Assembly (NCBI RefSeq): GCF_029894125.1
Contig: NZ_JARXYZ010000006.1
Location: 186,001-250,000 of the forward strand
Source of the DNA: Kitasatospora sp. MAA19
Lineage (GTDB): Bacteria; Actinomycetota; Actinomycetes; Streptomycetales; Streptomycetaceae
Reading direction: 5' to 3'
DNA length: 64,000 bases
Shown: positions 57,773 through 64,000 of the stretch, in pieces
How the letters are laid out: each line of letters begins with the position of its first letter
Position numbering within the stretch: the stretch's first letter is position 1
Notes under the pieces: model-generated
Seen by the model: only the letters and a program-made list of their open reading frames with translations
The model's database searches: none
Told to the model about the DNA's origin: nothing
Position numbers and translations under genes: made by a program

Positions 57773-58324
57773 ATGCGAAAGCTCACCACCGCTATCGCGC
57801 TCACCACTTCGGCCGTGGCCCTCGCGGCCGGGATGGCCGGCACCGCCGCGGCCGCGCCGGCCATCCCCGTACCGGCCCAGCACCTCGCGCTGCACAGCTG
57901 GACCCTGCTCAACGAGCACGGCCCGGGCCCCAACCCAGGCGAGCGGCTCACCGCGCGGGTCAGCGCCCGTACGGTCGACGGCCACCCCCGGGGGCACGTC
58001 GTGGTGCAGCACGTGTTCGAGAAGACCGGCACCATCCGGGCCGAGTTCGACGTCGACTGCCTGACCGTGGACGGGAACGGCGCCATCACCGTGACCGGGC
58101 CCATCTCGCAGACCGTGGTCACCCCGCTCGGGGGCGAGCCGTACCTCTTCGAGGAGGGCCAGCACCCCGAGGCCGGCCTCACCTTCTACCCGACCGACGA
58201 GCAGCACCAGCGCCGGGTCGGCTGGAACCGGACCAACCCCCAGATGCACTCCGAAGTCGTCAAGTGCGGCGCGGTTCCGGCCAGCCTCTGGGTCATCGAC
58301 GGCGGGACCTTTCTGCGCCGCTAG
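57773..58324 (+). CDS. Secreted protein, 183 aa
   Basis: Sec signal: MRKLTTAIALTTSAVALAAG, cleavage after AAAA near residue 29. The mature part, LHSWTLLNEHGPGPNPGERL then RGHVVVQHVFEKTGTIRAEF, DVDCLTVDGNGAITVTGPIS, looks like a beta-rich extracellular domain with one Cys pair (VDCLT, VKCGAV). No family is recognised. ATG 57773 has GAGG at about seven bases. Confidence 0.72.
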   Translation: MRKLTTAIALTTSAVALAAGMAGTAAAAPAIPVPAQHLALHSWTLLNEHGPGPNPGERLTARVSARTVDGHPRGHVVVQHVFEKTGTIRAEFDVDCLTVDGNGAITVTGPISQTVVTPLGGEPYLFEEGQHPEAGLTFYPTDEQHQRRVGWNRTNPQMHSEVVKCGAVPASLWVIDGGTFLRR

Positions 58325-58424
58325 GACACCGGGGCCGATTCCAAGGCGCCGCGTTCATGTCCGACGCCTTTGGGGCCGCCGCTAGGGCCTGTCCGACAGC
58401 GTCGCAGGCGCGCCGTGCCGAGCC

Positions 58425-58583
58425 TCACCGCACGGTGACGGTGGCGGCTGCGATGCTGTCGAAGGTTGGCAGACCGAGGAAGACCGGTGAGGCGCTGCGT
58501 TCCTGCCGGGCGTCGATCTTAGCGATCTTCGCCTCGGCCGCGTCCAGGCTCTCCTGGCACGCACCCAGCAGCTCGCTCAACAT
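58425..58583 (-). CDS. Possible small coiled-coil protein, 52 aa
   Basis: MLSELLGACQESLDAAEAKI then AKIDARQERSASPVFLGLPT: a helical, heptad-like N-terminal half and a short hydrophobic C-terminal half. ATG 58583 has only a weak ribosome site (CAGGCGG). It could be the end of a decayed larger gene. Confidence 0.35.
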   Translation of the reverse strand: MLSELLGACQESLDAAEAKIAKIDARQERSASPVFLGLPTFDSIAAATVTVR

Positions 58584-59029
58584 GCCGCCTGGGCGCTGGC
58601 GGGGGCCGGGGGCAGCGCCCCCGGGGACGCCAGCCGCCCGATGAGCCGAGCTTCCACCGCAAGGCATCACTGTTGCAATAGAACAAACGTCACGAACTGG
58701 GAAGACGGCCAGTTCATCCGCGCGAACCGTTGATAGCCGGAGGAGCCCCCGCCGGGGCTCCGCGCGGCTGGAAGCCGTTCAGGTCCGGCGGAAGGGCAGT
58801 CAACCCGTCGTCCGGCTACACGGAGCGAAGCGGGCGCGGCACCGCCGGATCGGCCGAAGGCCGATGCACCACCCACGGCGGCACTTGAGAGAACGAGACC
58901 GCGCATGACGGACGCCTGCGTCAGCTGCGGCATGCGCAGCCAGCAGCGGCGCGCGCGGCCCGACCAGGACGCGGGTGCGGGCCCCTGGCCTGTCCCGGCC
59001 AGGGGCCCGCACGGCATGCCGGAGCGGGG
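58584..59029. other. 446 bp, no gene recognised
   Basis: Contains a compound hairpin at 58595-58634 (GCTGGCG with CGCCAGC, and inside it CCGGGGGC with GCCCCCGG), and the tectonin terminator at 58975-59012. Otherwise nothing is seen. Confidence 0.5.
58975..59012 (-). terminator. Terminator of the tectonin gene
   Basis: A perfect 16-bp stem, GTGCGGGCCCCTGGCC at 58975-58990 with 58997-59012, loop TGTCCC, 17 bp after the stop at 59030. Confidence 0.85.
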
Positions 59030-59743
59030 TCAGCTCGGCTGGTCGCCGGTGTACCGGTAGATCTCGCCGGCGCTGTTGATGTGCCACGCGGTGCCGTCGG
59101 CGCCGGCAGCGATGTCGATGGCCGTGCCGGGGATCTTGATCCACGGGTTGGTGCCGCTGGCGTCGTTGTTGGTGTACCGGTAGATGCTTCCGGAGGGATC
59201 GACGCCCCACACATTCGTCCGGGAGCCCACCGCGATGCGCTTGAGGCTGCCGGCGACGCTCTTCCACGGGTCCGGTGCCCCCTGGTCTCCGACGTACCGG
59301 AAGACCTGGTTGCCGCCGTTGACGCCCCACACGGTGCCGTCGGCGCCCGCGCCGATGTCACTCAGCGCCCCCGGGATCTTGATCCACGGATTGGCGTCGT
59401 TGTTGGTGTACCGGAAGATGGCGCCGGCAGAGTCCACCCCCCACACGTTCGTCCTGGACCCCGCGTCGATGCGGACCAGGCTGCCGGAGATTCCCAGCCA
59501 CGGGTCCGGCGCCCCCTGGTCTCCGACGTACCGGTAGATCTGGTTGCCGCCGTTGACGCCCCACGTGGTGCCGTCGGCGCCCGCGCCGATGTCGCTGAGG
59601 CCCCCCGGGATGTTGATCCACGGATTGCCGTCGTAGTTGGTGTAGCGGAAGATGGCGCTTGCCGCGTTCACCCCCCACACCGTGGTCCTGGACCCCGCCG
59701 AGATGGCAGAGAGACCACCCGTGACCTTCACCCAATCAGCCAT
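59030..59743 (-). CDS. Six-blade tectonin beta-propeller lectin
   Basis: 237 aa made wholly of six tectonin repeats of about 38 residues. Odd blades carry GSRTxVWGV then IFRYTNxD; even blades carry GADGTxWGVNGGNQ then RYVGDQGAPD, so the protein is three copies of a two-blade unit. No signal peptide is present, as in many tectonins and other cytoplasmic lectins. Six-blade tectonins bind methylated glycans in fungi; carbohydrate binding is likely but the ligand is unknown. ATG 59743 gives MADWVKVTGG. Monocistronic, with a strong terminator. Confidence 0.88.
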   Translation of the reverse strand: MADWVKVTGGLSAISAGSRTTVWGVNAASAIFRYTNYDGNPWINIPGGLSDIGAGADGTTWGVNGGNQIYRYVGDQGAPDPWLGISGSLVRIDAGSRTNVWGVDSAGAIFRYTNNDANPWIKIPGALSDIGAGADGTVWGVNGGNQVFRYVGDQGAPDPWKSVAGSLKRIAVGSRTNVWGVDPSGSIYRYTNNDASGTNPWIKIPGTAIDIAAGADGTAWHINSAGEIYRYTGDQPS

Positions 59744-60465
59744 GCCGAAATCACCCTTCGTCGACCGGTGTTGGCAGCCATCATGGGAGACGAAATGGGC
59801 CGTCAGAACGGGATCCTTCGCTTCCGACCATCCAATAAGGCGAGGAATCGATGTTTCGCCTTCGGCCGCCTCTTACGAGGCGGGGCGCGGACAGCTCGGC
59901 TCGGAGTAGATCGGCTGAAAGAGCTGTCCCGCCCAGGGGTGATCGACAGAGGAGCCGGTTCATGCATCCGCCCGCGACGGCCCGAGCGGACCAGGCAGGC
60001 CGACGCGAGCGGCCGGGTCTCAGCACGAGAGCAACGGCGACACCAGCCCCGCCAGCGGCTGCCGCGCCGCTTCTTCTGGCGGTCGGAAGGGCCCTGACGA
60101 CGCGCTGAGCTGCTTGTCACTTCGCCACAGCTACGCAAGCACGGGGCCTTGACTCCCGCGGGTTCGTGGAAACTGAAGGTCCTGCAGCGGGAACCCGAGT
60201 GCCTATCGGACCATTCTCGGTGATGGACCTGCGGGTTCGTGGTGAACACGCTGGGTCACTCGGAGAGCCTCGGGTATACAGACGCTGCTGACGCGACCGG
60301 CACTGGCTGATGATCAGCTGGGGGTTGGCGGTGCGGACGAAGGCTCAGCAGGGTGCACGGAACGTCGCTGGATGTTACACAGAAGCGGGTGCGAAGCCTG
60401 CATCGGGTGAGTGTTGGGGATGAGCCGTACGGGTATGGCTACCGGCAGTTCTACGTTGGGGGGAT
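59744..60465. other. 722 bp without a recognised gene
   Basis: No frame shows a credible start, family or composition. The right part is lower in GC and contains one copy of an imperfect repeat (60165-60250) whose partner lies at 61145-61230, flanking the next gene. Confidence 0.5.
60165..60250 (+). repeat. Flanking repeat, left copy
   Basis: GAAACTGAAGG (60169-60179) and GGGTTCGTGGTGAA (60234-60247) recur at 61149-61159 and 61211-61224, with nearly the same distance between them. Confidence 0.6.
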
Positions 60466-61098
60466 ATGACCGACAACAGCGCGCTGTACGGACTGCTCGG
60501 AGCTCTAGGGGGAGCCTCAGTTGCCGGCCTCGCGGCTGTCTATGGCCCCCTGCGTCTGCATCGGCGGCAAGCGGAACAGAAGGCGAGTGAGGAGCAGGAT
60601 CGCCAAAGTGAGACAGAGATCGCCCGTCTGCTGAAGATGCGAACTACGGGTCGGGCGTGGATCGATGCTCTGGAGCGGTTCGTCCAAGATTTGCAAGCAC
60701 ACCATCCTGTGGACGTCAACCGATTCGACGAGATCACGGCCCACGTCAGCCGGGAGGCCACCGAAGCCGGACACGCGCTGGCTCACAACGGTCTCTGGCT
60801 CGAATCGCAGGACACACCACCGCACGGCATTCCACTCGTCCTGGCACCAGACGGATCGCGACCAGACGATGCGGACGGATCCGCGTTCATCGCCCTCTCC
60901 CAGCTTCTGGGCCGCTTGCGAGAGGCGACCCGGGAAGTCCGTGCCGACGTCCTGCGACGTTCCTCGCATCGGGAGAGCCCGGTGCGAAGTGAGGTCCTGG
61001 AGGCTCTGGAGTGTGTCAAGGCTGCGCGGGCACAGCTGAATGCAGCCCTTCTCGATCAGATCGACCAGATCAACGGGGGCCACACACGCCGCCTGTAG
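60466..61098 (+). CDS. Hypothetical membrane-anchored protein, 210 aa
   Basis: ALYGLLGALGGASVAGLAAV is an N-terminal membrane segment, followed by a charged helical stretch (RRQAEQKASEEQDRQSETEI) likely to form a coiled coil, then HHPVDVNRFDEITAHVSREA and a helical C terminus. Codon use is less GC-biased than in neighbours (for example many AT-ending codons near the start), and similar repeats flank the gene, both signs of recent acquisition. Function unknown. Confidence 0.7.
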   Translation: MTDNSALYGLLGALGGASVAGLAAVYGPLRLHRRQAEQKASEEQDRQSETEIARLLKMRTTGRAWIDALERFVQDLQAHHPVDVNRFDEITAHVSREATEAGHALAHNGLWLESQDTPPHGIPLVLAPDGSRPDDADGSAFIALSQLLGRLREATREVRADVLRRSSHRESPVRSEVLEALECVKAARAQLNAALLDQIDQINGGHTRRL

Positions 61099-61422
61099 CT
61101 GGGCTCGCTGGTCCATTCCTGCTCGTCCTCGGAGACCTCCGACTTCGAGAAACTGAAGGCAAGTGGGAACCTGCAGGTCTGATTTCCTGATAGTTAGGGG
61201 GTACTCCCTGGGGTTCGTGGTGAATCATTCTCCAGGGGACTCGCGCCTCCTCGCCATCGACCAGACCGCAGATCGGTCGCACGGGCTGAGAACGCTTCAG
61301 GAATCCTGAAGTTACGTCACACTCCGGCAGAGCACTCGAAGGAGGAAGAAGTCCCTGGCCACGGCCTCGGTCACTCAGCGGGGCTCAGGAGAACTCGCGG
61401 GATGTCGCACAGGTCGCGGTCC
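61099..61422. other. 324-bp spacer
   Basis: No gene seen. It includes the right copy of the flanking repeat and an A/T-richer part at 61170-61240 with GAATCATTCTCC. Confidence 0.5.
61145..61230 (+). repeat. Flanking repeat, right copy
   Basis: Imperfect copy of 60165-60250, same orientation, 980 bp away. Confidence 0.6.
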
Positions 61423-61890
61423 TCAGGTCGCTCGCTGGCCGTGGAGGAGGACGGGCAGCGTGCGGTTGGCCAACGCCTCGGTGACGCGGGCGGCTTGGGA
61501 GGGCGTCATGACGTCGGGGAGTTGGTGGACGGGGACGAAGCGGGCGCCGAGCAGGCCGCTCCTGTGCTGCGGCGGGACGGTGAGGCGGGCGTCGTCGCGG
61601 ACGGCGCCGCCGTCGAAGACCAGGTTGAGGCGCTCCAGGTAGCGGTCGGCCGGGGTGAAGTCGACCGCGAGGACGTCGGTGAGACGGAGGGTGAGCCCGG
61701 TCTCAGCGTGCAGATGGCGGGCGGCCGCGAGGTGCGGGGGCTCGTTGGGGCGGGCGGCGCCGCCGGGCAGGATCAGCCCGTCCATGTAGTCCGGGTCGAC
61801 CAGGAGGACGTCGCCGCGCCGGTTGCGGACGAGGACGAGGCAGCCGAGCCGGCACACCGGCGGCTTGGCGAGCAGGCGGGGGTCACGCAT
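61423..61890 (-). CDS. Divergent NUDIX-domain protein (locus B)
   Basis: 155 aa, close paralogue of the protein at 33733: identical MRDPRLL start, VCRLGCLVLVRN, GLILPGGAARPNEPPHLAAA, RHLHAETGL and DVLAVDFTPADRYLERLNLV. As there, the REUXEE motif is altered (RHLHAE), so both copies have lost the same metal-binding Glu and catalysis is doubtful. This copy lacks the Pro/Arg-rich end. ATG 61890 has AGGAAG eight bases upstream. Last gene of the coupled cassette. Confidence 0.85.
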   Translation of the reverse strand: MRDPRLLAKPPVCRLGCLVLVRNRRGDVLLVDPDYMDGLILPGGAARPNEPPHLAAARHLHAETGLTLRLTDVLAVDFTPADRYLERLNLVFDGGAVRDDARLTVPPQHRSGLLGARFVPVHQLPDVMTPSQAARVTEALANRTLPVLLHGQRAT

Positions 61891-61972
61891 CGGGGGCACT
61901 TCCTGAGAGCGGCGAAGAGCACGAGGGAGAAGCGGCCAACCACAGCAGGCGGGCGAGGAGTTCAGTCGTCAT
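61883..61972 (-). CDS. Tiny peptide gene, 29 aa, probably frameshifted (locus B)
   Basis: ATG 61972 overlaps the preceding stop by eleven bases, exactly as in locus A. It begins MTTELLARLLWLAAS, then diverges. In the +1 frame after RLLW the sequence FSLVLFAALRKC restores a hydrophobic helix like that of the 31-aa peptide of locus A, indicating a frameshift in this copy. Its stop lies inside the NUDIX start region. Confidence 0.45.
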   Translation of the reverse strand: MTTELLARLLWLAASPSCSSPLSGSAPDA

Positions 61973-62216
61973 GCGTCAGGCGCTCGTAGCGCAGCCCCTT
62001 GCGCAGCAGGTCGACGATGCGCAGCAGGACGGACGGGCGGGCGCAGCCGAGGCTGATCAGGTAGCAGCCGGTCCTGCGGCCGTGCTCCCAATCCACCTCG
62101 ACGGACGGCAACTTCACCCCGCCCAGCGCAGGGACGGCGACGAAGTCCTCCACGACCGAGGCGACTTCGCGCCGCTGCTCGGCGGTCGCGCGGGAGAACA
62201 TCGAGGACACGGTCAC
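61962..62216 (-). CDS. Conserved small protein, 84 aa (locus B)
   Basis: Paralogue of the 82-aa protein at 34326: SRATAEQRREVASVVEDFVA, LGGVKLPSVEVDWEHGRRTG, CYLISLGCARPSVLLRIVDL and LRKGLRYERLTHDD. GTG 62216 overlaps the upstream stop (GTGA). It is soluble and of no known family. The strongest conservation between copies is in the central VKLPSVEVDWEHG strand pair and the LLRKGLRYERLT end, presumably the functional surface. Confidence 0.75.
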   Translation of the reverse strand: MTVSSMFSRATAEQRREVASVVEDFVAVPALGGVKLPSVEVDWEHGRRTGCYLISLGCARPSVLLRIVDLLRKGLRYERLTHDD

Positions 62217-62410
62217 TCCCCCGGCCGCTTGTGGACCTCGAACGCGCGCCAGGCACTGTAGGCGTCGGAGAAGGAGACGAACCCCTTGAGCTCACCGGAG
62301 TCCTGGCGCAGCCACTCCCCCGCGCTCTCGTTCCGCACCCGGTAACACCGGCCCTCCGGGTCCCAGCGGACCCCGTAACCGTGGAGCCGGGGCACTTGGA
62401 CATCGCCCAT
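62213..62410 (-). CDS. Conserved small protein, 65 aa (locus B)
   Basis: Paralogue of the 84-aa protein at 34574 with a shorter N terminus: MGDVQVPRLHGYGVRWDPEG, RCYRVRNESAGEWL, then FVSFSDAYSAWRAFEVHKRP. The 20-residue core from RLHGYGVRW to YRVRN is identical in both copies. First gene of the minus-strand cassette, divergent from the Scr1-like regulator at 62527. Confidence 0.72.
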   Translation of the reverse strand: MGDVQVPRLHGYGVRWDPEGRCYRVRNESAGEWLRQDSGELKGFVSFSDAYSAWRAFEVHKRPGE

Positions 62411-62526
62411 GGGAATAACCTTCCGCAATCGGTGTTTCACGTTCTGTGCACATGGTGGCCCGGCGTCGCCTAGCATCGGAAGTGGCAGACGACTTGACTC
62501 CAGTGGCACAGAGAGTTGGAGCAGCC

Positions 62527-63369
62527 ATGGTGAACATCAAGGAAATTGACCCACAGTCATCTCTGTGGGCCCCTTTTGGCGTCCAACTCCGCAGGTCGCG
62601 CAGGGCGATGGGCCTCAAACAGGAGCAGCTCGCACGAAAGATCGGAGTCCACCCGTCCTACGTCTCGTTCGTCGAACTTGCGCAGCGACCGCCGAGTGAG
62701 ATGTTTGCTACCAAGGCCGATGAGATCCTGCAGACCGGCGGGACTCTGCTGCTGATGTACTGGCAGCTCAAGCACACGGCCTTGGTTCCCGGCTTCCCCG
62801 AGTACGCCAACTACGAGGCTGGCGCGGAGAAGATCAAGCTCTTCGAGATCAACGTGATTCCCGGGCTCCTGCAGACCCGCCCATACGCGACAGCTTGGGA
62901 GCAGGGCAATCTTCGGCGAGGAACCGTCACACCGAAACAAGCCGCGGAACGAATCGAATTCCTGCTCGCCAGGCAGAACGTCCACAACCGCGCTTCGCCA
63001 CCGCTTCTGCACGCGGTGATGGACGAGAGCTGCCTCAGGAGGCCCATTGGCGGCCGCGACATCATGATCGAGCAGTTGCTCCACATCGAGCAGCTCGCCG
63101 AGCAGCCCAACATCATCATCCAAGTGGCCCCGTACTCGCTGGGCGAGGACAGGCCATTCACGCGCTTGGTGCACCTCCTTACCATGCCAGGACGCAAAAT
63201 GCTCGCTTACGGCGAGACCGAGCAGCGCGGCTACATCGATCGAGATGCTGAGGCGGTTGTTGCGCTGGCCGACGACTACGATCGGCTCGTGGTCGAGGCC
63301 ATGAGCCAGGCCGACTCAGTAGCCATGATCCGCTCGGTACGGAGGGACTTTGAATGGATGTCGACCTGA
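62527..63369 (+). CDS. Scr1-type helix-turn-helix regulator with DUF5753 (locus B)
   Basis: 280 aa. N-terminal Xre HTH: LRRSRRAMGLKQEQLARKIG then VHPSYVSFVELAQRPPS. From about residue 100 the DUF5753 domain follows: IKLFEINVIPGLLQTRPYA, RQNVHNRASPPLLHAVMDES and LRRPIGGRDIMIEQLLHIEQ. This is the actinomycete Scr1/WhiJ-like group, usually paired with DUF397. ATG 62527 has TTGGAG at seven bases. The next gene starts inside its 3' end, so the two are translationally coupled. Confidence 0.93.
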   Translation: MVNIKEIDPQSSLWAPFGVQLRRSRRAMGLKQEQLARKIGVHPSYVSFVELAQRPPSEMFATKADEILQTGGTLLLMYWQLKHTALVPGFPEYANYEAGAEKIKLFEINVIPGLLQTRPYATAWEQGNLRRGTVTPKQAAERIEFLLARQNVHNRASPPLLHAVMDESCLRRPIGGRDIMIEQLLHIEQLAEQPNIIIQVAPYSLGEDRPFTRLVHLLTMPGRKMLAYGETEQRGYIDRDAEAVVALADDYDRLVVEAMSQADSVAMIRSVRRDFEWMST

Positions 63370-63560
63370 CTGGCGCCTACTGGAGGAAGAGCTCGTACAG
63401 CGGTAGCGGGGGCACATGCGTGGAGGTCGCCGACGGATTTATCGGCATGATGCCGGTCCGCGACTCCAAGGATCCGAGCGGGCCCCCCCTCCTCTTCTCC
63501 TCCGCCGCCTGGCAGTCCTTCGTCACCGCCGTCCGTACCGGCGAACTCGACGCCCGCTAG
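63354..63560 (+). CDS. DUF397 protein (locus B)
   Basis: 68 aa, complete: GAYWRKSSYSGSGGTCVEVA, GMMPVRDSKDPSGPPLLFSS and AWQSFVTAVRTGELDAR. ATG 63354 overlaps the regulator gene by 16 bases, with GGAGGGAC eight bases upstream. DUF397 proteins act with their Scr1-type regulators, in some cases reported as toxin-antitoxin-like or developmental pairs. Confidence 0.93.
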   Translation: MDVDLTGAYWRKSSYSGSGGTCVEVADGFIGMMPVRDSKDPSGPPLLFSSAAWQSFVTAVRTGELDAR

Positions 63561-63571
63561 CAGCAACTCCC

Positions 63572-63604
63572 GGCCCAGCCGCCCCGCCCCGGGGCGGCTG
63601 GGCC
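63572..63604 (+). terminator. Terminator after the locus B DUF397 gene
   Basis: A perfect 14-bp stem, GGCCCAGCCGCCCC at 63572-63585 with 63591-63604, loop GCCCC, 12 bp after the stop. Confidence 0.82.
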
Positions 63605-63654
63605 ATCTCACCCCCCTCCCGGTTCAGCCCGCCCACCGCGCCCGCTACGGAGCC

Positions 63655-63855
63655 CCTGGCGACGATGCCGGGTCGCCCGACGCAACGCCCCTGCACTCTG
63701 CGTCCGTCGCGGGGGCGGTCGTCCGCGAGGACGGGCGCGTGCCGGCGATCCTCCGGGCCGGCAACGGCGGCGTCCTCGAACTCACCGGGACCATCGCAGG
63801 AACTCAAGGTCGGCGTCGACCAGCCGGTCGGCGTCCACAAGGACATGTGTCGGCG
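63655..63855 (+). pseudogene. Decayed NUDIX gene (locus B)
   Basis: The DNA aligns with the truncated NUDIX gene of locus A: the stretches GTCGCGGGGGCGGTCGTCCG and CAAGGTCGGCGTCGAC have near-identical counterparts near 35830 and 35975. At least two deletions remove the NUDIX box and break the frame. The 3' end retains VGVHKDM, matching the TGVYKNM segment of complete relatives, which locus A lost. So each locus keeps a different part of the same gene. Confidence 0.7.
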
Positions 63856-63901
63856 TACTCGGTGAAGTGCTCGGGCAGGTGCGGCTGAAGGTGCCCAGTC
63901 G

Positions 63902-64000
63902 TCAGGCGGCGCTGGTGTCCCGTTCGATGACCACGAGGAGGTTCTTCAGCCGGTGGCCGGGGCCTTCGATGGAGAAGCCGTCCTTCCGGGAAGCGAGCTG
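63902..64000 (-). CDS. C-terminal end of a gene running off the window
   Basis: 32 codons ending at TGA 63902: ASRKDGFSIEGPGHRLKNLL then VVIERDTSAA. The GC3 bias supports coding. No function can be assigned from this tail. Confidence 0.5.
   Translation of the reverse strand, partial: QLASRKDGFSIEGPGHRLKNLLVVIERDTSAA

Noticed and set aside
59803..60249. Minus-strand frame in the spacer after the tectonin gene
   Set aside because: Low-complexity Arg/Ser translation, mixed composition, and no start signal.

Overview
The window is very GC-rich DNA with strong G/C bias at third codon positions, frequent GTG and TTG starts, long antisense open frames, and many families typical of Streptomyces and its relatives: Scr1-type regulators with DUF397 partners, a SigE-family sigma factor, a P450 with a 3Fe-4S ferredoxin, DUF6328 and DUF2785 proteins. 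It is best read as a Streptomyces or Kitasatospora chromosome segment of accessory character. Intact metabolic genes with private regulators alternate with short zones of gene debris. I saw no rRNA, tRNA or CRISPR array.

Layout. 1-1.7 kb: small operon around an anti-sigma-type ATPase. 2.1-9.8 kb: DUF2785 protein, IS5 remnant, S41 peptidase, a hydrolase-marR operon behind a 34-bp perfect palindrome, a XylFGH-like sugar ABC transporter and a small secreted protein. 10-15 kb: P450, ferredoxin, ferredoxin reductase and Gfo/Idh/MocA operon with a MarR regulator and a divergent ATPase. 15-22.7 kb: YpfJ-like metallopeptidase, an EF-G paralogue, a DMT exporter with divergent MarR, DUF6328, and two P-loop kinases. 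22.7-31.5 kb: a truncated HxlR gene joined to a DUF397 fragment, four alpha/beta hydrolase-fold or SDR enzymes, TetR, a SigE-family sigma factor with its membrane partner, HxlR and an imine-reductase-like enzyme. 31.5-33.7 kb: acyl-CoA-synthetase-like enzyme and a glyoxalase/HAD chimera. 33.7-36.3 kb: locus A. 36.4-41.8 kb: broken polymorphic toxin with an immunity candidate, IS transposase, nitroreductase, lectin and HINT fragments, hemerythrin. 41.8-48.6 kb: TetR/SDR/tautomerase, HAD hydrolase, ArsR/MFS pair, phosphoglucomutase, YciI. 48.8-55.4 kb: FAD oxidase, multicopper oxidase, and a PLP decarboxylase, acetyltransferase and DUF6875 operon. 55.7-61.1 kb: membrane protein, cupredoxin, debris, secreted protein, six-blade tectonin lectin, and a hypothetical membrane-anchored protein. 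61.4-63.9 kb: locus B.

The most unusual element is the duplicated cassette at loci A and B. In each, four tightly overlapping minus-strand genes (about 65-84 aa, about 82-84 aa, a tiny MTT-peptide of about 30 aa, and a divergent NUDIX protein) face a plus-strand set made of an HTH regulator, a DUF397 protein and a second NUDIX gene. The two regulators are of different families, and the plus-strand genes differ in order and integrity. I infer that the four-gene operon is the conserved unit and the regulatory arm is exchangeable. Its function is unknown.

A second theme is recombination. DUF397 fragments, five copies of one palindrome (core AAGTCGG, five-base loop, CCGACTT), and at least four joins between pieces of unrelated genes mark places where the segment was cut and rejoined. 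Almost every catabolic or transport unit carries its own MarR, TetR or ArsR gene with a clear inverted-repeat operator in the shared promoter.
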